From the NCBI GenBank assembly GCA_000719105.1, contig JODX01000007.1, positions 259,209-323,208 on the forward strand: a DNA stretch of 64,000 nucleotides, written 5' to 3'. The position numbers were made by a program, and so were the translations under genes. The DNA is from Streptomyces sclerotialus (lineage in GTDB: Bacteria; Actinomycetota; Actinomycetes; Streptomycetales; Streptomycetaceae). Under the pieces are notes generated by a model. The model saw only the letters and a program-made list of their open reading frames with translations, was not told where the DNA came from and did not search any database. Shown in pieces: positions 18,721-26,283 of the stretch. How positions within the stretch are numbered: the stretch's first letter is position 1; the number at the start of each line of letters is the position of its first letter.

Positions 18721-19729
18721 CGGTGGCCTTCCTTCCCCGGGAGGTGAACCAGAGGTAGACGCCCGTCACCACGAGCAGGAACAGGAGCAGCAGCACCGAC
18801 ATCGCGGAGCCCGTCCCGAAGTTCCAGGTCTGGAACGAGGACTGGTAGATGTGGAGGGAGATCAGGTCCGCGGCTTCCGGCGCCGCCTTGCCGAACAGGA
18901 CGAAGGGGGTGTTGAAGTCGTTGAAGGTCCACAGGAACAGCACCAGGACGAGCACCTGGTTGACGGGGCGCAGCGCCGGCAGGGTGATGCGGCGGACCTG
19001 CTGCCAGACGCCCGCGCCGTCGAGGGCGGCGGCCTCGTAGATGTCCTTCGGGATGTTCTGGAGCCCGGCCATGAGGGTGAGGAAGGCGAAGGGCCAGCCC
19101 TTCCACACCGAGACGACGAGCAGGGCGATGAAGCTGTTGTCGCCGATCAGCCAGAACGGAGCGCTGTCGCTGAGGCCGAGCTGGTCGTGCAGCACATGGT
19201 TCACCAGGCCGTTGTCCCGCTGGAACATGAACGCCCAGGTGATGACGGCGGCGTAGACGGGCAGTGCGTACGGCACCAGGAAGAGCGTGCGCAGGATGCC
19301 TCTGCCGCGGAAGGTCTCCTGCATGAAGATCGCCGCGGCCGCTCCGAGCAGCCAGCACAGGCCGACAGAGAGGACGGTGAACAGGCAGGTGGTGAGGAAG
19401 GAACTCAGCAGCGCCTTGCCGACGGGGGCGTCGAAGTCGACCGCCAGGGAGAAGTTGTCGAGGCCGGCCCAGGGCGCGGTGCCCCAGTCGCGGATGTAGA
19501 ACTGGGTCAGCTCCTTGAAGCTGACGACGATGCCGATCACCATCGGCACCAGGTGGACCAGTAGTTCGAGCAGCAGTGCGGGGAGCAGCAGCAGGTACGG
19601 CAGTCCGACGCGGCGCAGCCGCCCCGGGCGGCGCTTGCGCGGTGCCGCCCCGGGGTCGTCCTTCCGTGCCGTCCGCTCGCCTGCGCTGAGGGCAGCGGTG
19701 GTGGTGGTCATGGCGGTGTCCGTGCTCAC
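18713..19729 (-). CDS. Carbohydrate ABC transporter permease (MalF type)
   Basis: A 338-residue permease with a first membrane segment LPYLLLLPALLLELLVHLVP, five more and the EAA loop IYEAAALDGAGVWQQVRRI. The GTG at 19729 overlaps the stop of the binding-protein gene as GTGA, indicating coupled translation; ATG 19711 is an alternative. It belongs to the operon running from the binding protein to the GH1 glucosidase. Confidence 0.92.
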   Translation of the reverse strand: MSTDTAMTTTTAALSAGERTARKDDPGAAPRKRRPGRLRRVGLPYLLLLPALLLELLVHLVPMVIGIVVSFKELTQFYIRDWGTAPWAGLDNFSLAVDFDAPVGKALLSSFLTTCLFTVLSVGLCWLLGAAAAIFMQETFRGRGILRTLFLVPYALPVYAAVITWAFMFQRDNGLVNHVLHDQLGLSDSAPFWLIGDNSFIALLVVSVWKGWPFAFLTLMAGLQNIPKDIYEAAALDGAGVWQQVRRITLPALRPVNQVLVLVLFLWTFNDFNTPFVLFGKAAPEAADLISLHIYQSSFQTWNFGTGSAMSVLLLLFLLVVTGVYLWFTSRGRKATDA

Positions 19730-21042
19730 TTGTTGGGCATCTGCTGCTGGGCCTTCTCCAGCTCGGCCCGCACCGACTCGGTGGTCACGGCACGGCCGGC
19801 GGCGGCGTCGGCGAAGAGGTTCTTCACGGCGGTGCCGACGACGGTCTCGAACTGCGACTCCTCGGGGACCTGCGGCAGTGCGGTGGCACTGGTGGCGAGG
19901 GTGTCCCTGAGCACGGCGACCGCCGGGGCGCTGAAGGCCGGGTCCTGCTGGGCGGCCTTGACCGGAGGTATGGAGCCGTACGCCTTGTTCAGGACGACCT
20001 GCTCCTCGTCGCTGGTCATGAACTTCACGAACTTCTTGGCGCCGTCGATGTTCTTGGTGTTCTTGAAGACGGCCATGTTGATGCCGGCGACCATGGAGTT
20101 GGTGGCCTTGCCCCGGCCGGGCTCGCCGGACTGCACGGGGGCGGGAGCGACGCCCCACTCGTCCTCGCTCATGCCCTGCGTCTTGAAGGTGGCCGACGCG
20201 GTCTGCCACAGCACCATGGCCGTCTTGTCCTTGGCGAAGTCGCTCAGGGACTGGTTCTGCGCGTACTCGGCGTTGCCCGGCGCGATGACCTTGTCCTCGG
20301 CCATCAGGTCGACGTACTGCTTCACCGCCGCCACGGCACCGTCGGAGGTGAAGTCGGCCTTGCCGTCAGGGGTGAAGAAGTCCGCCCCGTGCTGCTTGGC
20401 GAGGACGAAGACCTGGTGGATGTTGTTCGACAGGTTGGAGCCCTCGGCGCCGAGTCCCCACTTGCCGTCCTTGGAGAGCTTCCTTCCGGTCTCGGCCAGC
20501 TCCTCCCAGGTCGCCGGCGGCTTCTCGATGCCGGCGTCGGCGAACATCTTCTTGTTGTAGTAGAGCGCGTAGGCCATGGAGTACAGCGGCACGGCGGCCG
20601 GGTCCTGGCCCTGGACGCCGGTGGAGCCGAGCGCGGACTCCAGGAAGCGGTCCTTGCCGCCGATCGCCTCGAAGTTCTTCGCGTCCCAGGGCAGCAGGGC
20701 GCCGCTGGCCTGGAGCGACGCACTCCAGGTGTTGCCGATGTTGAGGACGTCGGGGCCCTGGCCGGAGGTGGTGGCGGTGAGGATGCGGTTGAGGAGGTCG
20801 CTCCAGGGCACGACCTCGAGCTTCACCTCGATGCCGGTCCGCTTCTCGAACTTGTCGAGTTCCGGCTGGAGGACCTTCTTGTCCACCTCCAGGTTCGCGC
20901 CCTGGTTGGAGGCCCAGTACGTGAGCGTCTTCGGCTGCTCGTTGGACCCCTCCGAGCCGGAGGTCCCGCCGCCGCAGGCCGCCGCGGTGAGAACGAACGA
21001 AAGGGTGACGGCACCGACGGCCGCGGCTCTGATTCTGCGCAT
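19726..21042 (-). CDS. Extracellular sugar-binding lipoprotein of ABC importer
   Basis: A 438-residue solute-binding protein, family 1. The signal peptide ends with lipobox LTAAACGGG, so it is anchored outside the membrane. Family features include TLTYWASNQG near the N-terminus, QGPDVLNIGNTWSASLQ and MAYALYYNKKMFADAGIEKPP. GGAG lies close before ATG 21042. It is the first gene of the four-gene operon and should decide the transported sugar; with GH1 downstream, a beta-linked oligosaccharide is most likely. Confidence 0.93.
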   Translation of the reverse strand: MRRIRAAAVGAVTLSFVLTAAACGGGTSGSEGSNEQPKTLTYWASNQGANLEVDKKVLQPELDKFEKRTGIEVKLEVVPWSDLLNRILTATTSGQGPDVLNIGNTWSASLQASGALLPWDAKNFEAIGGKDRFLESALGSTGVQGQDPAAVPLYSMAYALYYNKKMFADAGIEKPPATWEELAETGRKLSKDGKWGLGAEGSNLSNNIHQVFVLAKQHGADFFTPDGKADFTSDGAVAAVKQYVDLMAEDKVIAPGNAEYAQNQSLSDFAKDKTAMVLWQTASATFKTQGMSEDEWGVAPAPVQSGEPGRGKATNSMVAGINMAVFKNTKNIDGAKKFVKFMTSDEEQVVLNKAYGSIPPVKAAQQDPAFSAPAVAVLRDTLATSATALPQVPEESQFETVVGTAVKNLFADAAAGRAVTTESVRAELEKAQQQMPNK

Positions 21043-21141
21043 GACTCCAGAGGCCTTCCGGGAAGTGGCGGATGCGGAATCGCCCGCGGGAGCCGAGGCC
21101 GGAGCAGCGCCCCGCATGCCGACCCTGTAGCCCCCCACGGC

Positions 21142-21164
21142 TTAATTTAGGATGTGAGTTAAAC
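21142..21164. promoter_or_regulatory. AT-rich putative ROK operator in the divergent promoter region
   Basis: A markedly AT-rich stretch in the 195-base divergent gap, with TTTA at 21146-21149 and TAAA at 21160-21163 around a ten-base centre. AT-rich arms about this far apart resemble NagC/Mlc (ROK) sites. It lies about 100 bases before the binding-protein start and about 75 before the ROK start, placed to control both. Confidence 0.4.
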
Positions 21165-21237
21165 CTCAAGCGAAGGTCGCGTCAAGGGCTCCGCCCCATG
21201 TAGGTTGCGAGAAGGACTTCGGAACGAGGGGGCAGGG

Positions 21238-22596
21238 GTGAGAGTGCGCAACGGCCGTACAGTGCGTGACCTGCGACGGGAGAACCGCACCGCGGTATTG
21301 CAACGGTTGTATTTCGACGGGCCGCTCAGCCGGTTCTCGCTGGGGCCGGCCACCGGGCTGAGTTCGGGCTCGGTGAGCAACGTGGTCTCCGAGCTGGTCG
21401 CCGAAGGACTGGTCGAGGAGGCCGGCAGCGTCGACTCGGCCGGCGGCCGGCCCCGCACACTGCTGCGCATCAGCGCACAGAGCGGTTACCTCATAGGCGT
21501 CGACATCGGCGAGACACGGGTACGGATCGAACTCTTCGACCTCGCCCTCACCGAGCTGGCCCGGACCGAGAAACCGCTGGAGACCGACGGCCCGAACCGC
21601 CTCGACCGCTACGACGTCGGCGTCGTCCTGACGCATCTGCGCGAGGGCATCCCCGAGGTGCTGGACGAGGCCGGCATCGCGGCGGAGCGGCTGCTCGGCG
21701 TCGGGATCGGGGTGCCGGGCATCGTCGCCAGGACCCCGGAGGACGGCGCCGTCGTGCACGGCCAGACGATCGGCTGGGACGCCGTCCCCCTGGAGCGGCT
21801 GCTGCGCGAGGCCCGCCTGCTGCCCGACACCGTGCCGTACTACATCGACAACGGCGCCAAGACGCTCGGGCAGGCGGAGATGTGGTTCGGCGCCGGGCGC
21901 GGCGCACAGAGCGCGGCCGTGGTGCTCTTCGGCTCCGGCGTCGGCGCCTGCGTCGTCAGCGGCGACATGGGTCCGGGCCGGGCCGTGGAGTGGGGGCACC
22001 TGACGGTACGGGTACGCGGGCGCCGGTGCCGCTGCGGCGCCCAGGGCTGCCTGGAGGCGTACGCGGGCGCGGAGGCACTGCTCCAGCGCTGGGCGGAGGC
22101 GGGCGGGCAGCCGCCCGCGGGCGCGGACGAGGAGACGGCGCTGACCGCGATGCTCGCGGCCGCGTACCCGGATCCGGGGACGGGTTCGAATTCGGGTTCG
22201 GGTTCGGGTTCGGACGGAACGGGGACCGCTCCGGAACCCGACGCCACTGCCCTGGCCGTCCTCGAGGAGACCGCCGAGTACCTCGGCGCGGGGTTCTCCG
22301 ACCTGATCAACCTCTTCCAGCCCGAACGCATCCTGGTCGGCGGCTGGGCCGGACTCCAGCTCGGCCGGCGCTTCCTGGACTCGGTGACGGCCCACGCCAC
22401 CGCGTACGCCCTGACCTACCCCGCCGCCCGCGTCCGCATCGACCTCGGCACCCTGGGACCGGACGCCGTCACCGTGGGCGCGGCGATCCTGCCGCTCGCC
22501 GACTTCTTCGCACGGGGCGGCCGGCCCGAAGAGGCCGAACCGGTGGAACCGGACCCGGCGTGGCGGACGGCACTGCGGGAGCGCTCGGTGCAGTGA
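21238..22596 (+). CDS. ROK-family transcriptional regulator
   Basis: A 452-residue regulator. The N-terminal winged helix contains LGPATGLSSGSVSNVVSEL. The sugar-kinase-like domain has a degenerate phosphate motif (DIGETRVRIELFD instead of DxGxTK) and an intact ROK zinc site, CRCGAQGCLEAYAG, so it should sense sugar without phosphorylating it. GTG 21238 has a purine-rich site (GAGGGGGCAGGG). It is divergent from the GH1 transporter operon and probably represses it. Between about residues 316 and 324 it carries a Gly/Ser insert coded by a hexanucleotide repeat, and the C-terminus has a 30-residue acidic extension. Confidence 0.9.
   Translation: MRVRNGRTVRDLRRENRTAVLQRLYFDGPLSRFSLGPATGLSSGSVSNVVSELVAEGLVEEAGSVDSAGGRPRTLLRISAQSGYLIGVDIGETRVRIELFDLALTELARTEKPLETDGPNRLDRYDVGVVLTHLREGIPEVLDEAGIAAERLLGVGIGVPGIVARTPEDGAVVHGQTIGWDAVPLERLLREARLLPDTVPYYIDNGAKTLGQAEMWFGAGRGAQSAAVVLFGSGVGACVVSGDMGPGRAVEWGHLTVRVRGRRCRCGAQGCLEAYAGAEALLQRWAEAGGQPPAGADEETALTAMLAAAYPDPGTGSNSGSGSGSDGTGTAPEPDATALAVLEETAEYLGAGFSDLINLFQPERILVGGWAGLQLGRRFLDSVTAHATAYALTYPAARVRIDLGTLGPDAVTVGAAILPLADFFARGGRPEEAEPVEPDPAWRTALRERSVQ
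22182..22213. repeat. GGTTCG hexanucleotide repeat inside the ROK gene
   Basis: About five tandem six-base units, one interrupted by GAATTC, coding for alternating Gly/Ser (with one Asn). Loss or gain of a unit keeps the frame and would only change linker length. Confidence 0.8.
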
Positions 22597-22652
22597 GCGG
22601 AGCGGCGCCTGCCGCCCCGGCGGAGCTCCGGCGGCAGCCGGACCGGCCGCGG

Positions 22653-22672
22653 CCGGCGGCTTCTGCCGCCGG
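22653..22672. terminator. Bidirectional terminator between ROK and GH3 genes
   Basis: Perfect 8-base stem CCGGCGGC / GCCGCCGG with TTCT loop, between two convergent genes. A second palindrome, CCGGCCGCGGCCGG, overlaps its left side at 22643-22656. Confidence 0.75.
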
Positions 22673-22708
22673 GGAAGGGACCCACGCACGCGCCGAACGC
22701 CGCACCCC

Positions 22709-25144
22709 TCAGGGGCCGCCGACCGTCACCAGCCCCTCCCACCGCATGTCCCCCGCCGACCTGCCCACCATGAGCCGGTAGGGGCCGGGCTCCGTGGCCC
22801 AGCCGTGGTCCGCCTCCGACCAGTGCCGCACGGCGCGCGGGCCCACCACCACCTCGGCACTCGCCGTCCGGCCCGCTTCCGCCCGCACGGCCGCGTACCC
22901 GGCGAACCAGCGCACCGGACGGTCCACCGCCGAATCGGGTCGGGCCAGATAGACCTGTACGACCTCGCGCCCGGCGCGGGTGCCGGTGTTGCGTACCGTC
23001 ACCCGGACGGTGAACGGCTCGCCCGCCGCGACGTGTGCGGGGGCCTGCACGGCCAGGTACTCCCACGTCGTGTAGCCGAGTCCGTGGCCGAACCAGTAGG
23101 CGGGCTCGCGTCCGGCCCGCAGCCACGCCCGGTGGCCGATGTGCAGGCCCTCGGCGTAGTCGAGCCGGCCGTCGACCGGCCGGGTGCGGGTGACGGGCGC
23201 GTCCGCCAGGGACGCCGCCCAGGTGGTGGGAAGCCGGCCGCCTGGCTCGGCGAGGCCGAACAGGACGTCGGCCAGCCCCGCGCCGGCCTCCTGTCCCGGG
23301 AACCAGGTGAGCAGCACGGCGCCCGCCTCCCGGCGCCAGGGCAGCTCGACCGGGCCGCCGCTGTTGACGACCACGACCGTACGCGGATTCGCCGCGGCCA
23401 CCGCGCGGACCAGCTCGTCCTGGTGCCCGTCGAGCGACAGTCCGGTGCGGTCGTACCCCTCGGTCTCGCTGTGCTCGGTGGTGCCGACGACCACGATCGC
23501 GGCGTCGGCGTCCCGGGCCGCCCGCACCGCGTCCTCCAGCGCGGTCGCCGGGTCAGGTTCCGGCGGCGCCGCGGTGACGACGGTGGCACGTCCGCGGCCG
23601 GGCACCAGTTCACGCCGGGCCACCACGTGCACGGGTCGTCTCTTGGAGGTCAGTACCGTCCGCGCCGTGTGCACGGGCGGGTTGACGTGGACGACGGCCG
23701 GGTCGTCGGTGTCACCGGGGAACTCCCCGTCCAGGAGCGTGCGGCCGTCGACGGTGAGCGTCAGGCGTCCGAAGCCCCCGACACCGAACGTCCACTCTCC
23801 CGACCGACGGGGATGCAGCACCGCGCCGATCTCCACCGTGTGGGCGCCGGGAGGCAGGTCGGGCTCCAGCTGCCGGCCCGAGAACCGGTGCTCCGCGTAC
23901 AGCTCCCGCCCCGCCGCGTCCAGCACCCGCAGCAGCACGCCGGGGGCACCCGACTCCGGGTCGGTGCACCGGTCGGTGTCGAGGGGGGCGGGCAAGGAAT
24001 CCGGTGCCGGGCCGGGCTCGTACACCACCCGGGCCCGCCCCCGCAGCCGGGCCCGGACGCCGGCCAGCGGGGTGACCACGTCGGAGCAGAAGACGCCCGC
24101 GCTGCCGCCGCCCTGGACGCGCGGGGACGCGGCGTGCACGCCGACGACCGCGACGGTGGACAGCCCGGCGGGGTCGAGCGGCAGGACGCCGCTGTTGCGC
24201 AGCAGGACAGAACCGGCACCGACGGCGCGGCGCAGCAGCGCCCGGGTGTCACGGGACGCCGTCGCCCGCACCCGGCGCGGGCGCCACGGTTCCAGCGCGC
24301 CCACACGGCCGGCGAGCCGGAGCAGCCGCCGTACCTTTTCGTCGACCGCCTCCTCGGCGACCAGGCCGTCCTTCACCGCCCGCACCAGCGCCGCGCCCCA
24401 GGGACTGTCCGGGCCGGGCATCGCCAGGTCGAGGGCGGCGTGACCGGTCTCCTCGGTGGTGCGCACGGCCGCCCAGTCGGAGACGGCGACCCCGTCGAAT
24501 CCCCACTCGTCCTTGAGGGGTCGCGCCAGGAGCGGGCTGGCCGTCATGGCCGTGCCGCCGACGGCGTTGTAGCCCGCCATGACCAGCCACACCCCGGCCT
24601 CGACGGCCGCCTCGAAGGGTGCGAGGTACACCTCGCGCAGGGTGCGTTCGGACGCCCGGACGTCGACGGTCAGCCGGTCGGTCTCGGAGTCGTTGCCGAC
24701 GTAGTGCTTGGCGGTGGCCGCCACCCCGAGGGCCTGGATCCCCCGGATGAGCGCGGCTCCGGTACGGCCGGTCAGTTCCGGGTCCTCGGAGAAGCACTCG
24801 AAGTGCCGGCCGCCCAGCGGACTGCGGTGGAGGTTGAGCGTGGGGGCCAGCACCACGTCGACGCCCTTGCGGGCGGCCTCGGTGGCGAGCAGGCCCCCGA
24901 GCCGCTCCACCAGCTCCTCGTCCCACATCGCGCCCAGGGCGGAGGCGGAGGGCAGCAGGACCGAGGTGCGCCGCTCGTCCCATGCCTCGCCCCGCACCCC
25001 GGCGGGCCCGTCCGAGGTCACCATCTCCCGCAGCCCGATCCCCGGCTCACCGGCGGTGCGCCAGGTCGTCGCGCCGGTGAGCAGGCGCACCTTCTGTTCG
25101 AGACTCAGCCTGCCGATGAGCCGATCGAGTGTCTCGTCGTCCAT
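22709..25144 (-). CDS. GH3 family beta-glucosidase with PA14 domain
   Basis: An 811-residue intracellular-type glycosidase, no signal peptide. The GH3 barrel holds GGRHFECFSEDP, ATAKHYVGNDSE and the nucleophile Asp223 in GVAVSDWAAV. The second sandwich domain (VVVGTTEHSETEGYDR) is interrupted by a PA14-like beta domain at about 400-520 (RSGEWTFGVGGFGRLTLTVDG). A fibronectin-III-like C-terminus follows (VRNTGTRAGREVVQVYL). This layout is known from beta-glucosidases acting on plant glucosides and short beta-glucans. The ribosome site is weak. It is convergent with the ROK gene and possibly co-transcribed with the two genes upstream. Confidence 0.92.
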   Translation of the reverse strand: MDDETLDRLIGRLSLEQKVRLLTGATTWRTAGEPGIGLREMVTSDGPAGVRGEAWDERRTSVLLPSASALGAMWDEELVERLGGLLATEAARKGVDVVLAPTLNLHRSPLGGRHFECFSEDPELTGRTGAALIRGIQALGVAATAKHYVGNDSETDRLTVDVRASERTLREVYLAPFEAAVEAGVWLVMAGYNAVGGTAMTASPLLARPLKDEWGFDGVAVSDWAAVRTTEETGHAALDLAMPGPDSPWGAALVRAVKDGLVAEEAVDEKVRRLLRLAGRVGALEPWRPRRVRATASRDTRALLRRAVGAGSVLLRNSGVLPLDPAGLSTVAVVGVHAASPRVQGGGSAGVFCSDVVTPLAGVRARLRGRARVVYEPGPAPDSLPAPLDTDRCTDPESGAPGVLLRVLDAAGRELYAEHRFSGRQLEPDLPPGAHTVEIGAVLHPRRSGEWTFGVGGFGRLTLTVDGRTLLDGEFPGDTDDPAVVHVNPPVHTARTVLTSKRRPVHVVARRELVPGRGRATVVTAAPPEPDPATALEDAVRAARDADAAIVVVGTTEHSETEGYDRTGLSLDGHQDELVRAVAAANPRTVVVVNSGGPVELPWRREAGAVLLTWFPGQEAGAGLADVLFGLAEPGGRLPTTWAASLADAPVTRTRPVDGRLDYAEGLHIGHRAWLRAGREPAYWFGHGLGYTTWEYLAVQAPAHVAAGEPFTVRVTVRNTGTRAGREVVQVYLARPDSAVDRPVRWFAGYAAVRAEAGRTASAEVVVGPRAVRHWSEADHGWATEPGPYRLMVGRSAGDMRWEGLVTVGGP

Positions 25145-25178
25145 TCAGGCCCACTTTCTGCTTTGGCGGCCGGCCGGG

Positions 25179-26267
25179 TCAGGGCAGCCGGTGGTCCTCG
25201 TTCAGCACCGCGCCGCGCTCCGGGTGGTACAGGTCGTAGCCGCGCGTGTCGCACTGGAGGCCGCCCACGATGCAGTGGTCGACCAGCGCCTTGAGGGTCC
25301 GCTCCTCCCAGGCGTTGAAGAAGTCGTAGTGGAAGGAGTAGCCGCGGCCACTGGCCAGGCGGACGTCGCTCATGTCGCCGTTGACCGGGAAGGCCATCTT
25401 GAACTCGATCATCGGCAGGGCGACCGGGTGGGAGGCCGGGCACATGTTGTCGTTGGTGCCGGGCCTGACGACCGGGTAGGCCATGTGGCTCTTGTGGTCG
25501 GGGGTGTCGAGGTACTTGCCGTCCCAGCAACTGGGCGCCTGGAAACGGATGTTGAGCTGCACGTCGGGCCGGCTCGGGCAACTGGCCGGGAAGTCGACGT
25601 TGAAGAAGCTGTCACCGCACTCCCAGCCCTCGACGAAGCCCTTGTGACCGCGGAAGTCCTGGGCGCTCTGCAGAGGATCGCCGACGACGAACCGCAGCCC
25701 CTTGGGGAAGGGCCGGACGCTGGTGTAGTCGGTGACACCGGCCTTGTAGTAGATGACCTGCGGGCCGACCGGCAGGATCTTCTTGTCCCCCTTGTACAGG
25801 GACGGCATCCAGTACGCGGAGGCGTCGGCCGGTGCCTTGCAGGTCGTGGCGCCGCCGTAGAGGCTCGCCGTCGTGCTGCCGGCGTTCGTCGTCGTGTTGC
25901 CCATGAAGGTGTGGTCGTGGGACTTGCCGGGCTGCCCCGGGTACACGATCGGGTCGTCCGGCGCGGTGTGCGTGACGGCGCAGTTGGCCTGGAACTCCTT
26001 GTGGTAGCGCGGCGGCGGGGTGGCGTCTGACGGGGTCACGCCGGTGACCGGGGGAACGGCCGGTATGTAGCCGTCACCGTCGGGATCGTCGGCGGACGCC
26101 CGGGTCGACACCGCTGCCGTGTGCCCGGTGTGACCACCGGCCGATACCGCCGAGGCAGCCGGGGCGCTGCCGGGATCGGCCGCCGTGGCGATGGTGCCGA
26201 CGCCGAGCGAGCCGGCGAGGAGTGCGCTGCCGACCAGCAGCGCGGGGAGCTTCGAACGCGGTCTCAT
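25179..26267 (-). CDS. Secreted DUF1996 protein
   Basis: A 362-residue secreted protein. Signal peptide PALLVGSALLAGSLGVGTIATAA, then a Ser/Ala-rich stretch, then a DUF1996 domain from about residue 85: FQANCAVTHTAPDDPIVYPG, GKSHDHTFMGN, YWMPSLY, SSCWDGK-like PSCWDGKYLD and HMAYP. DUF1996 is common in secreted fungal and actinobacterial proteins, often beside glycan enzymes, with no proven activity. Six or more cysteines suggest disulfides. It sits 34 bases from the GH3 start and 17 bases after the next gene, so an operon is possible. Confidence 0.88.
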   Translation of the reverse strand: MRPRSKLPALLVGSALLAGSLGVGTIATAADPGSAPAASAVSAGGHTGHTAAVSTRASADDPDGDGYIPAVPPVTGVTPSDATPPPRYHKEFQANCAVTHTAPDDPIVYPGQPGKSHDHTFMGNTTTNAGSTTASLYGGATTCKAPADASAYWMPSLYKGDKKILPVGPQVIYYKAGVTDYTSVRPFPKGLRFVVGDPLQSAQDFRGHKGFVEGWECGDSFFNVDFPASCPSRPDVQLNIRFQAPSCWDGKYLDTPDHKSHMAYPVVRPGTNDNMCPASHPVALPMIEFKMAFPVNGDMSDVRLASGRGYSFHYDFFNAWEERTLKALVDHCIVGGLQCDTRGYDLYHPERGAVLNEDHRLP

Positions 26268-26283
26268 GAGGCCTCCCTGTCAA

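Noticed and set aside
16352..21042. Assignment as the actual cebEFG-bglC operon
   Set aside because: Gene order agrees, but there is no CebR box or cebR, the regulator is ROK, and the binding protein is not clearly CebE.
21166..22689. A long minus-strand frame opposite the ROK gene
   Set aside because: Antisense shadow caused by high GC; composition Arg/Gly/Ala rich with no recognisable motif.
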